Positions 10,526-20,244 of a stretch of DNA of 64,000 bases are shown here, one piece after another. Position 1 is the stretch's first letter, and every line of letters begins with the position of its first letter. The position numbers were made by a program, and so were the translations under genes. This stretch comes from Diprion similis (Eukaryota > Arthropoda > Insecta > Hymenoptera > Diprionidae). Below the pieces are notes generated by a model. That model was not told the origin of the DNA. It made no database searches and worked only from the letters and a program-made list of their open reading frames with translations. The stretch is taken from the NCBI RefSeq assembly GCF_021155765.1, contig NC_060117.1:1-64000 (forward strand), in the 5' to 3' direction.

Positions 10526-13500
10526 TTACGCTGTGGCGCGTCGTTCACTTCTTCTCCTTCTTTCGGCCTCCTCCTTCGCGCGCAGCACTGCACTGGCGAA
10601 GTCAGCCGCGGCTTTCCACTTCTCTGAGCCTTCAAGCATCGCCCTCACCAGGTCCTGGATGCTCTCGGCGCGTCCCATGATCCTCCACATTTCCTCCCTT
10701 TGCGTATTCCAGGCCTCGCATACAAACGAGGTGTGGTTAGCGTCGTCTGAGGCCTCGTCACAGTGATGGCATTTCGCCGTGCCCTCCTTGCCGATGCGCT
10801 TTAGGTACGCCCCAAAGCATCCATGGCCTGTCAGCCCCTGGGTGAGGTGGAAGTCCATTTGGCCATGTTTCCGGTCCACCCAGGGTATTACCGAGGGTAT
10901 CGCAGTCCTCGTCCAGGCCCCCTTGTCCTCCTCGCTCCACTCCTTGTCCCATTCCTCGAGTGTACGCTTCCGTTCCTCGCGCCTGAGTCTGTTTCTGGCG
11001 GGCCTGTTGCGTATTGCGCCTCCGGCCTCCGCGTCCGCTATCCTTTTTCGCTCTGCCGCCAGGAGGTGGAGCGGTATCAGCGTTGCCAACACCATTACGG
11101 CTGGCGTTGAGACCGTGCGGTACGCTGACACCACACGGAGGGCGCAGGCCCTTCCCGCAGCCTCCAGTCTGCTCCTGTTCCTTTGGACGCTCACGGCGTC
11201 GGCCCACACCGGAGCTCCGTACAGCGCCACGGAGTAGGTGACGCTCGCGAGGAGCCTTCTTCTGCCGCTAGCCGGGCCCCCGATGTTGGGCATAAGCCTT
11301 CCGATGGCCGCGGCTACACCCATCGCCTTGCTGGCAGCCTGCTGCACGTGCTCGGCGAAGTTCAACCTAGCATCGATGGTCACTCCAAGGTATTTGGCGC
11401 TACCCGTGGGCGCGACCTCGTGCCCCTTGACCGGAATAGGGTTGACCTTCAGCGTGTTCCGGCGCGTCAGCACCACTATCTCCGTCTTCTTTTCCGCTAG
11501 GTCCAGTCCTCTCTCAGTCAGCCATGCCCAGGCACTGTTGACTGCTTCCGTGGTCTTGGCCTCCAGGAGGCCAGTCGTCCTCGCCGTCACCACCAGCGCC
11601 ACGTCGTCTGCGAAGCCCACGGTGGTCACTCCATCCGGCATTTTCATGCGGAGGAGGTCGTCGTACGCCACGTTCCACAGCAGCGGCCCGAGGACCGACC
11701 CCTGCGGCACGCCTGCTGAAAGCCGACGGGTTTTTTCTCCCTCGCTGGTACGGTACAGAAGCAGCCTGTCTTCCAGGTAGCTCCCGACCATCCCGACGAG
11801 GTACGCCGGTATGCCGTTCCTCCTTTCCAGCGCGTCCAGTATAACTTGGTGCCCCACCGCATTGAAGGCGTTTTTGACGTCCAAAAGCACCATCAAGCAG
11901 GGGGTAGCGAAGCGACCTTTACGCTCGTTAGCCTTCCTCGCGATGTCAACAACCTCGTCGATGGCGTGGATCGTGGACCTGCCCCTTCGAAAGCCGTACT
12001 GGTTGTCGGCTAAGCCCCCAGACGTGTTGAGGGCGGCCTCCAACCTGGCATGCAGAAGCCTCTCAAGCAGCTTTCCCGTCACATCGATCAAGCTGATGGG
12101 CCGGTATTTTTGCCCGCTTCCCTCTTTGGCCTGTCCCTTCGGTAGCAGGACCAGCCTCTGCCGCTTCCACCTCGGGTGGAAAATCCCCTGCTGTAGGCAC
12201 TCGTTGAACGCCCTGAGCAGTACCTCCGGGTAGTTCTCCGCGACCACTGCCAGGGCTTCCCCAGGCACGCCGTCGGGACCAGGTGCCTTGCCTCCGCTGA
12301 TCCTCCTAGCTGCGTGGTACAGCTCCGTCAAGGTGAAGGGCTCGGGGTGGGGGCCAGCTACGGCCGTCCCGAGGATGCTCCTCTCCGACTGCCTGTGGAC
12401 CGGAAACAACTCGGTTAATATGTTTTCCACGGTCACCGGGTCGTCCGGCTGCCGAAGCACTCCCAGCTTCTTGGTGACCAGTTTGTACGGCAGCCCCCAC
12501 GGGTCCTCATCCACCGCCTGCAAGAGCTCCTCCCAGCATCTGGCCTTGCTGGCTTTGATCTCGTCTCTGAGGTCCCGCTTCGCTGTCCGGTAAGCCACCA
12601 TGCTGGCGTCCGCATCCCCGCTTTTAGCTCGTGCGCGCTGAGCCCGTCTTCTGGCGCTTACGCATTCCCGTCGGAGCTGGGCGATCCGATCGGTCCACCA
12701 GTGTGCTGCGGGCTTGCCTCGAGGGGGCTTCCTTTTTGGCATACCTGCGTCGCATGCCCTAGTGATGGTATTCATCAGCACGTCGACTTCCGACCCGCCG
12801 ATGTCTGTTGGTCGGCTCCCACGTTTCCGCTTCTCCTCGGCGAGGCAGGACACCATGGCCGCCTTGTCAAGCTTCCTGGTGACCCAGCCTGTTGTCCCTA
12901 GGTCGCCTCCGCTTCCTCGCTGCGTCCGGTTGCCCGAGCTGAGCGCCCACTCCAGGTAGATGTAGCTGTGGTCGCTCAGGCTCTCTTCCTCCAGGACCCT
13001 CCATTCGCGCATCTCGGCTGCCACGCTAGGGCTGCCAACCGTGATGTCAATGACCGACTTCGAGCCGGTGGCCGCTCTCCTCCAGGTCGGAGCTTTCCCC
13101 GTGTTGATTGGGAAGAGATCAAGCCTGGCTAGAAAGTCCGCCACGATTCGGCCCCTGTCGTCCCATCTCTCAGACCCCCACAAAGGTGACTTCGCGTTGA
13201 AGTCGCCCGCTATGAGGATTCTGTTACCCACTGCTCTGGCCTGCGCCTCCAGCTCGTCAAGTTGCCTCTCAAAGTCCTCGATCCTCGCGTTGGGCGAAAA
13301 GTAACAGCTGAAAACATAGGTCTGGTTAATTTCGGCCCATACGAATCCTTTACCTTTTCCACCCGGTGTAATGCTGCCGGTGAAGTTCCGCGTTACTGCG
13401 ATCGCCGCATCCCCCTTGCAGTCGGGCATCCACAGTCCTGCCTTGCCCGTGCTGCTGGGCTCGGATACCAGCAGGATGCTGATCCCCAAAGCCGCCGCGG

Positions 13501-13615
13501 TCTGCGCGAGAAGGTCCTGGGCGGCTCGACTCCTATTCAGGTTGACCTGGAGTATGCGTGCACCAGGCGTCCTGCTACGTCCGGAGCTATCTATCACGCG
13601 AGGCATTGTGCCCAC
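10526..13615 (-). CDS. Retrotransposon ORF2: endonuclease-reverse transcriptase
   Basis: 1029 codons, uninterrupted. An apurinic-type endonuclease domain lies at residues about 20-222, with GDFN at 137-140 and SDH at 214-216. The reverse transcriptase spans about 440-720: APGPDG at 444-449, YRPISL near 504-509, YGFRRGRST at 540-548, GVPQGSVLGP at 635-644 and the catalytic FADD at 668-671 (the R1 clade commonly uses FADD or YADD). A C-terminal zinc finger C-x2-C-x8-H-x5-C lies at about 939-956. The endonuclease would nick the target and the reverse transcriptase would copy the RNA from the nick. The start overlaps the end of ORF1 by 22 nt in another frame, so translation may depend on reinitiation, as in related telomeric LINEs; ATG codons lie at residues 1 and 4. 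Family assignment is strong; activity is inferred from integrity only. Confidence 0.95.
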   Translation of the reverse strand: MGTMPRVIDSSGRSRTPGARILQVNLNRSRAAQDLLAQTAAALGISILLVSEPSSTGKAGLWMPDCKGDAAIAVTRNFTGSITPGGKGKGFVWAEINQTYVFSCYFSPNARIEDFERQLDELEAQARAVGNRILIAGDFNAKSPLWGSERWDDRGRIVADFLARLDLFPINTGKAPTWRRAATGSKSVIDITVGSPSVAAEMREWRVLEEESLSDHSYIYLEWALSSGNRTQRGSGGDLGTTGWVTRKLDKAAMVSCLAEEKRKRGSRPTDIGGSEVDVLMNTITRACDAGMPKRKPPRGKPAAHWWTDRIAQLRRECVSARRRAQRARAKSGDADASMVAYRTAKRDLRDEIKASKARCWEELLQAVDEDPWGLPYKLVTKKLGVLRQPDDPVTVENILTELFPVHRQSERSILGTAVAGPHPEPFTLTELYHAARRISGGKAPGPDGVPGEALAVVAENYPEVLLRAFNECLQQGIFHPRWKRQRLVLLPKGQAKEGSGQKYRPISLIDVTGKLLERLLHARLEAALNTSGGLADNQYGFRRGRSTIHAIDEVVDIARKANERKGRFATPCLMVLLDVKNAFNAVGHQVILDALERRNGIPAYLVGMVGSYLEDRLLLYRTSEGEKTRRLSAGVPQGSVLGPLLWNVAYDDLLRMKMPDGVTTVGFADDVALVVTARTTGLLEAKTTEAVNSAWAWLTERGLDLAEKKTEIVVLTRRNTLKVNPIPVKGHEVAPTGSAKYLGVTIDARLNFAEHVQQAASKAMGVAAAIGRLMPNIGGPASGRRRLLASVTYSVALYGAPVWADAVSVQRNRSRLEAAGRACALRVVSAYRTVSTPAVMVLATLIPLHLLAAERKRIADAEAGGAIRNRPARNRLRREERKRTLEEWDKEWSEEDKGAWTRTAIPSVIPWVDRKHGQMDFHLTQGLTGHGCFGAYLKRIGKEGTAKCHHCDEASDDANHTSFVCEAWNTQREEMWRIMGRAESIQDLVRAMLEGSEKWKAAADFASAVLRAKEEAERRRRSERRATA

Positions 13616-15297
13616 ACGGATCCGACCCTCCTTCGGAACTCCACCTCGCGGTTGCTAGGAGAAAGAAGCGCTGCTTCCTGTCCAGCCCTTTCCCTGGCAC
13701 CAGTCCCCCGGGTCTCCAGGGCCGAGTCCCTGTTGTGCCTCACCTTTGCCTTTGTCAGTTCTTCCCTGAACGCCCTACATCTCCCACTCCCTGTGAAGTG
13801 GTCGGCCCTCCAGCTATTCCTGCTGCACAGCACACAGCTAGGGCTGTCCTGGCATTCCTTCTCCTTATGGCCTGCCTTGCCGCACCTCCTGCATGCGTTC
13901 GAGCAGTCTACGCCCACGCACTCTCCGCTCCGGTGTCCGTAGCCTTGGCACCGGAAGCATTTGTCAACGGTGACTCGTTCGCGTATTCGACAGATACACC
14001 AGCCTACCTTGACCTTACCTACGGACAGGATTTTCCTGGCCGTTCGCTCCGGGAGCCGTAGCAGTGCAACTTGGGTCCCGTTGTAGCTCCTCCTCATTTT
14101 CATATCCCCAGTGAGTTCGGCTTGGAGGATGCTGGCCAACGCCACCTTCACCTCGCCCGCCTCAGTGACGTCGTCAAGGTCTCTGACCTCTATCGTGAGC
14201 ATCGGCTCTAGGGCGGCAACCTTGGTGCGTTGTCCCAGTGCTCCCGCGACTGCGTCCCTTAAAGCCTGGACACCTCTGCTGCCCCGCTTCAGCTCGACCA
14301 GGACGTCGCCTCCCCTGGTCTTTTTCACCGCGGCGATCTGGGCCCCGGTTTTCTCTGGGTCCACCTGCCTCTTGATGGTTTTGAGTACCTCGGCGTAGTT
14401 GGCCCCCCCGCCTGTCGTTTTGATGAGGACCGCGTCTGGCCTCACCTGTCGCCGGCTGCCGATCTTCAGTGCGTTCTGCTGGCCCCTGCTCTGCTGCGCC
14501 TGCTCTTGCTGTTGCGTCTGCTCCGGGGGTCCAGCAGCCCCGCGCTTCTTCCTCCTGGGCCGAACTCTCTTGGCCGCTACCGTCCAGCCTCCTTCCGCTT
14601 GAGTGGAGCTGGTCGCCCCCGCGGTCCCTTCCATCAGACTTGCCTCCGGGCATGGGCGCTTCTCCGTTGCACCGGCACACGGGGAGGTCTGCTTTCTCTT
14701 TGCCCCGCCTATTGTCCCGTCCGTTTCCTGGGACGAACGCGGGGGGGGATCATTCTGCCCTGCCGTGCCGGGTTGCGCCTCCGTCTGGGTAGACGTCGTC
14801 GCCGTCGCTCGTTCGGCGGTGCACCCAGAACTGCTGAGCTCATTCTCCGCCCAGCGCCACCCTCGCTCGACCTGTCTCATTAGCAGGGAAGCCTTGCTGA
14901 GCCCGTCCTTTAGCGAGGCATGGGCGTTCTTGTGCTCCCTAGTGAAGCGGTGCATCTCGTCAATGACTTTGGCGAGGGCCGTAATCGCGTTCCTCGCCTT
15001 TTTCTCCTCTCCGACAACGACGGGCGCCGAGGGCTTTTCCGGCGTCCTCCCTAAGCTGAAGGCCATCGCAATGCCCGCAAACGGCCCGCTTCTCATCGCC
15101 CTTCCCTCCGACCTTGCTTTAGGGATAGCTCCCTTTTCCGACGTTGTCCTCGGGTCCGCTACTGTGGCAAGGGAGACCAGTTCCGCTGTCGGCGTTGACG
15201 GCGGTGATCTTCCGATGCTGTCCCTTCTTGCGAAGGGATCTCCCAGAAACTCCTCCAGATGTTCTCCCACCTCCTGATGTTTGTTTAAAGTATCCAT
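13594..15297 (-). CDS. Retrotransposon ORF1: gag-like protein with three zinc knuckles
   Basis: 567 codons, uninterrupted. The N-terminal half is rich in Ala, Glu, Gln, Arg and Lys and looks disordered or helical. The C-terminal third has three knuckles in series: CFRCQGYGHRSGEC and CRRCGKAGHKEKEC (both C-x2-C-x4-H-x4-C), then a C-x2-C-x8-H-x5-C version beginning CVLC. This triple CCHC arrangement is typical of ORF1 in R1-clade elements and is thought to bind the element RNA. In SART1 and TRAS1, ORF1 also directs particles to the telomere. The start is the first ATG downstream of a 5' region of about 660 nt. It lies upstream of ORF2 on the same transcript. Confidence 0.93.
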   Translation of the reverse strand: MDTLNKHQEVGEHLEEFLGDPFARRDSIGRSPPSTPTAELVSLATVADPRTTSEKGAIPKARSEGRAMRSGPFAGIAMAFSLGRTPEKPSAPVVVGEEKKARNAITALAKVIDEMHRFTREHKNAHASLKDGLSKASLLMRQVERGWRWAENELSSSGCTAERATATTSTQTEAQPGTAGQNDPPPRSSQETDGTIGGAKRKQTSPCAGATEKRPCPEASLMEGTAGATSSTQAEGGWTVAAKRVRPRRKKRGAAGPPEQTQQQEQAQQSRGQQNALKIGSRRQVRPDAVLIKTTGGGANYAEVLKTIKRQVDPEKTGAQIAAVKKTRGGDVLVELKRGSRGVQALRDAVAGALGQRTKVAALEPMLTIEVRDLDDVTEAGEVKVALASILQAELTGDMKMRRSYNGTQVALLRLPERTARKILSVGKVKVGWCICRIRERVTVDKCFRCQGYGHRSGECVGVDCSNACRRCGKAGHKEKECQDSPSCVLCSRNSWRADHFTGSGRCRAFREELTKAKVRHNRDSALETRGTGARERAGQEAALLSPSNREVEFRRRVGSVWAQCLA

Positions 15298-15961
15298 ATT
15301 AAATTGAATGAAGGCTTAAGACGGTTCGGCCATCATGGCAGCTACACCTCGGTGCAGCGTCTATCCCCGCCTGAAGTTGCCCTAACCCCCTTCGCATAGA
15401 AGCCGCTGTCGGCTTGTCGGTTGGTCGGTCCTATCCATGCGATCCCCCCTGTCCCTGACACATTCGGTCCTCCGACCGGGGATTCCCCTGCTAATCCGAA
15501 ACAGGTTAGGCCACCGGCCGGTTCAGACTTTGCCGGATTTACCCTACCGGACTTCGGGTATGAGGAAATACGGACCAAGTAATCCTCCACACACACGCCC
15601 GCGCCCCCAGGTTCAACCCCCGGCTAGGCTCCAGCAGCTTCAAGGAGCGGTTTTCCCACTTTGGGCCCGTGGCAGTGCGCCACCGCAGCCCGGTAAAGGT
15701 ACAAACTTCACTTTCGGCCCCGGTCAGTCGGCTACTACTCCTTCCTTGGTTAGTCTCCGAGGAATATCCGCCGAAGGCACGACCGCGTCTCACTCAATCA
15801 TCGCCATGCACGCACTCATTCACACTTTTGGCTGTCGTTCAGTCACCCCCCGCTCCCCCGTGGACCAGCCTAGCTTGGTTAACCCTTGCTAGCATTGCTC
15901 CACAGGATCGGCACGGAAAGGCTTAAGCCCCACACCACGACAAGGAAACAGCCTCGTGGGG

Positions 15962-16002
15962 AACCTAACCTAACCTAACCTAACCTAACCTAACCTAACC
16001 TA
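15962..16002. repeat. Telomeric array to the right of the retrotransposon (41 bp)
   Basis: Eight CCTAA repeats between the element's 5' end and unit 5. Together with 9626-9854 it forms the interrupted insertion target. Confidence 0.93.
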
Positions 16003-18076
16003 CTCTAGAGCGTCGGAAATTTTCAAAGTTTTTTTCGAAATTTTCGTCACGGGGAGAAGTGTTTTCTAGGCGTTTTAGGCGATTCTGAGACGACCCAGGG
16101 TAACTTTCGAAGACGTTTTTTTCATTTTTGTACCTGTTCCAAAAATTTCAAAATATCAGTGAAAAAATCTGAGAAAATTCTGAAAAATTGGGCAAGCTGT
16201 CGCGGTCAAAAAACTTGATATCAAGTACCCCTGAAAAGTGTACGGTTTTGGAACTATAGATGTGCATTGTGGTTTCGGGGAGCCGAACCCTTCCTAACCT
16301 CTCGGCCGCCGTAGAATCCGGAAGCCGAACTTATTCCAACCTTCCGGGTGCCGCGACCACCTTTCGCGTTGTTCGTACCCCCGTGTGTGTTGTGGTTTCG
16401 GGGAGCCGAACCCTTCCTAACCTCTCGGCCGCCGTAGAATCCGGAAGCCGAACTTATTCCAACCTTCCGGGTGCCGCGACCACCTTTCGCGTTGTTCGTA
16501 CCCCCGTGTGTGTTGTGGTTTCGGGGAGCCGAACCCTTCCTAACCTCTCGGCCGCCGTAGAATCCGGAAGCCGAACTTATTCCAACCTTCCGGGTGCCGC
16601 GACCACCTTTCGCGTTGTTCGTACCCTCGTGTGTGTTGTGGTTTCGGGAAGCCGAACCCTTTCTCACCTTCCGGCCGCCGCAGAATCCGGAAGCCGAACA
16701 TATTCCAACCGTCCGGAATCCAATGTCTCGGAGGGCCGAACTTGTCCTAACTTTTCTGAAATCGATCCGATTGACTTGAAATTTGAATTACCGCGGGTCC
16801 CCGCTGGATTATGGCCATCTAAACGCGATGGTGGTGTCGAATCGGAAGTCGGTCGCCGGGAAAGCGGAAACGCCGGCTGTAAAATCCGAACCGTGAGATT
16901 TAGCGACATGCTTCCAAGGAGGTTTTTTCACCGCGATGACCGCTCTGGTCCCCTGGAATTTTTTCGGAATTTTCCGGGGCGATTTTGAAGTTTTTGAGTT
17001 GGGCGGTGGAATTAGGAAGAAAAAAAAAAAAAAGTTCCCGCGAAATAGGTACAGATCGGCTCAGAATCGTTCGAAACGCGTAGAAAACAAGTCTCTGGGT
17101 AACATTTTTTTTTTGAAAATTCGAAAAATTTCAAAGTTTTTGGGGTTGTGCGTTCAAAAAAAAAAAAAAAAGTTCCCGCGAGATAGGTACAGATCGGCTC
17201 AGAATCGTTCGAAACGCGTAGAAAACAAGTCTCTGAGTAACATTTTTTTTTTTCAAAATTCGAAAAATTTCAAAGTTTTTGGGGTTGTGCGTTCAAAAAA
17301 AAAAAAAAAAGTTCCCGCGAAATAGGTACAGATCGGCTCAGAATCGTTTGAAACGCCTAAAAAACAAGTTTCTGTGTGACGAAAATTTCGAAAAAAAACT
17401 TAGAAAATTTCCGTTGTTTCCGACATAGGTTAGGTTAGGTGCGAAATAATTTTCAAAAATTCATATCTCCTGAACCGTTCTACGGAGAGGGTTCGTTGAG
17501 GGCTCGTTTTGTTCGATAAATCAAGCTCTACCAAGTTCATGTCTGGACCAATTAGGTCCAGCGACGGTTCCCCCCCCACGCCCCCCGCGGGGGGGGTTTT
17601 GAGGGGGGGTGTCAGTCTGACATCGGAAACGGGTGCGCAGAACTTTTATGCGTTCGACCATCACTTTTTGAGTTGGGTCGGGTCAGGTTAGGTGGGTGAT
17701 ATTTTTCAAAAAACGCCTATCTTTTGAACCAAGCTACGGAGAGGGTTGGTTAGGGGCTCATTTTTTTCGATAAATCAAGGGCTGAAAAGTTCATGCCAGG
17801 ACCAAATAGGTCCAGCAACCGTTCCCCCCCCACCCCCCCCCGGGGGGGTCAAATGGGGGAGGGGGGAGGGGGCCGTGGGGGACATAACGGGCGGGGGGAT
17901 CCTGCACCCGACCCACCCACCCCCCCTCGCCCCCCCCCCATTTTTGCCCCCCCCCCCCCCTCAAAATCTCAAAAACGGCCCGGTAGATTTTGGAATAATT
18001 AGCGGCATTGGAAAGAGCGGAAAAAATCCGAAAAAGTTCACTCAAAAACCGGAAGTCGACCGGTGGTCATGGCTAT
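16003..18076. repeat. Subtelomeric unit 5 (longest, extra 123-bp subrepeat)
   Basis: 2074 bp: the usual order of parts plus one extra complete 123-bp subrepeat near 16260-16630. It also has private changes (ATGCGTTCGACC, TTTTTCAAAAAACG, GGTGGTCATGGC), so it is not a direct copy of any other unit in the window. Confidence 0.92.
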
Positions 18077-18182
18077 AACCTAACCTAACCTAACCTAACC
18101 TAACCTAACCTAACCTAACCTAACCTAACCTAACCTAACCTAACCTAACCTAACCCAACCTAACCTAACCTAACTTAACCTA
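18077..18182. repeat. Internal telomeric array between units 5 and 6 (106 bp)
   Basis: (CCTAA)n with the CCCAA and CTTAA variants near its right end. One pentamer shorter than the 111-bp class. Confidence 0.92.
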
Positions 18183-20133
18183 CTCTAGAGCGTCGGAAAT
18201 TTTCAAAGTTTTTTTCGAAATTTTCGTCACGGGGAGAAGTGTTTTCTAGGCGTTTTAGGCGATTCTGAGACGACCCAGGGTAACTTTCGAAGACGTTTTT
18301 TTCATTTTTGTACCTGTTCCAAAAATTTCAAAATATCAGTGAAAAAATCTGAGAAAATTCTGAAAAATTGGGCAAGCTGTCGCGGTCAAAAAACTTGATA
18401 TCAAGTACCCCTGAAAAGTGTACGGTTTTGGAACTATAGATGTGCATTGTGGTTTCGGGGAGCCGAACCCTTCCTAACCTCTCGGCCGCCGTAGAATCCG
18501 GAAGCCGAACTTATTCCAACCTTCCGGGTGCCGCGACCACCTTTCGCGTTGTTCGTACCCCCGTGTGTGTTGTGGTTTCGGGGGGCCGAACCCTTCCTAA
18601 CCTCTCGGCCGCCGTAGAATCCGGAAGCCGAACTTATTCCAACCTTCCGGGTGCCGCGACCACCTTTCGCGTTGTTCGTACCCTCGTGTGTGTTGTGGTT
18701 TCGGGAAGCCGAACCCTTTCTCACCTTCCGGCCGCCGCAGAATCCGGAAGCCGAACATATTCCAACCGTCCGGAATCCAATGTCTCGGAGGGCCGAACTT
18801 GTCCTAACTTTTCTGAAATCGATCCGATTGACTTGAAATTTGAATTACCGCGGGTCCCCGCTGGATTATGGCCATCTAAACGCGATGGTGGTGTCGAATC
18901 GGAAGTCGGTCGCCGGGAAAGCGGAAACGCCGGCTGTAAAATCCGAACCGTGAGATTTAGCGACATGCTTCCAAGGAGGTTTTTTCACCGCGATGACCGC
19001 TCTGGTCCCCTGGAATTTTTTCGGAATTTTCCGGGGCGATTTTGAAGTTTTTGAGTTGGGCGGTGGAATTAGGAAGAAAAAAAAAAAAAAGTTCCCGCGA
19101 AATAGGTACAGATCGGCTCAGAATCGTTCGAAACGCGTAGAAAACAAGTCTCTGGGTAACATTTTTTTTTTGAAAATTTGAAAAATTTCAAAGTTTTTGG
19201 GGTTGTGCGTTCAAAAAAAAAAAAAAAAGTTCCCGCGAGATAGGTACAGATCGGCTCAGAATCGTTCGAAACGCGTAGAAAACAAGTCTCTGAGTAACAT
19301 TTTTTTTTTTCAAAATTCGAAAAATTTCAAAGTTTTTGGGGTTGTGCGTTCAAAAAAAAAAAAAAAAGTTCCCGCGAAATAGGTACAGATCGGCTCAGAA
19401 TCGTTTGAAACGCCTAAAAAACAAGTTTCTGTGTGACGAAAATTTCGAAAAAAAACTTAGAAAATTTCCGTTGTTTCCGACATAGGTTAGGTTAGGTGCG
19501 AAATAATTTTCAAAAATTCATATCTCCTGAACCGTTCTACGGAGAGGGTTCGTTGAGGGCTCGTTTTGTTCGATAAATCAAGCTCTACCAAGTTCATGTC
19601 TGGACCAATTAGGTCCAGCGACGGTTCCCCCCCCACGCCCCCCGCGGGGGGGGTTTTGAGGGGGGGTGTCAGTCTGACATCGGAAACGGGTGCGCAGAAC
19701 TTTTATGCGTCCGACCATCACTTTTTGAGTTGGGTCGGGTCAGGTTAGGTGGGTGATATTTTTCGAAAAACGCCTATCTTTTGAACCAAGCTACGGAGAG
19801 GGTTGGTTAGGGGCTCATTTTTTTCGATAAATCAAGGGCTGAAAAGTTCATGCCAGGACCAAATAGGTCCAGCAACCGTTCCCCCCCCACCCCCCCCGGG
19901 GGGGGTCAAATGGGGGAGGGGGGAGGGGGCCGTGGGGGACATAACGGGCGGGGGGATCCTGCACCCGACCCACCCACCCCCCCTCGCCCCCCCCCCATTT
20001 TTGCCCCCCCCCCCCCCTCAAAATCTCAAAAACGGCCCGGTAGATTTTGGAATAATTAGCGGCATTGGAAAGAGCGGAAAAAATCCGAAAAAGTTCACTC
20101 AAAAACCGGAAGTCGACCGGTGGTCACGGCTAT
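18183..20133. repeat. Subtelomeric unit 6
   Basis: Standard order of parts, with the diagnostic G in the second 123-bp subrepeat shared with units 2 and 8. Confidence 0.92.
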
Positions 20134-20244
20134 AACCTAACCTAACCTAACCTAACCTAACCTAACCTAACCTAACCTAACCTAACCTAACCTAACCTAA
20201 CCTAACCTAACCTAACCCAACCTAACCTAACCTAACTTAACCTA
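20134..20244. repeat. Internal telomeric array between units 6 and 7 (111 bp)
   Basis: (CCTAA)n with CCCAA and CTTAA variants at the right end. Confidence 0.92.

Larger units (their letters stand above)
9855..15961 (-). mobile_element. Telomere-specific two-ORF non-LTR retrotransposon (R1-clade, SART/TRAS-like)
   Basis: A 6.1-kb element on the minus strand, flanked on both sides by CCTAA repeats. Seen: a 33-nt poly(A) tail (T run 9855-9887), a 3' UTR of about 640 nt, ORF2 with endonuclease and reverse transcriptase, a 22-nt ORF overlap, gag-like ORF1, and a 5' UTR of about 660 nt ending CCTCGTGGGG next to AACCTAACC. On its sense strand the flanks are TTAGG, and the poly(A) joins GGTTAGG, so insertion falls between TT and AGG of the repeat. 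From known families, SART1 and TRAS1 of Bombyx insert into TTAGG telomeres in opposite orientations; as I recall, the TTAGG-sense orientation seen here matches SART1. Both ORFs are open over their full length, which suggests a young and perhaps active copy. No LTRs are present. Confidence 0.93.

Noticed and set aside
10758-15297. Long plus-strand frames opposite the retrotransposon ORFs
   Set aside because: They are antisense shadows of GC-rich coding sequence; the minus-strand ORFs carry all recognised domains.
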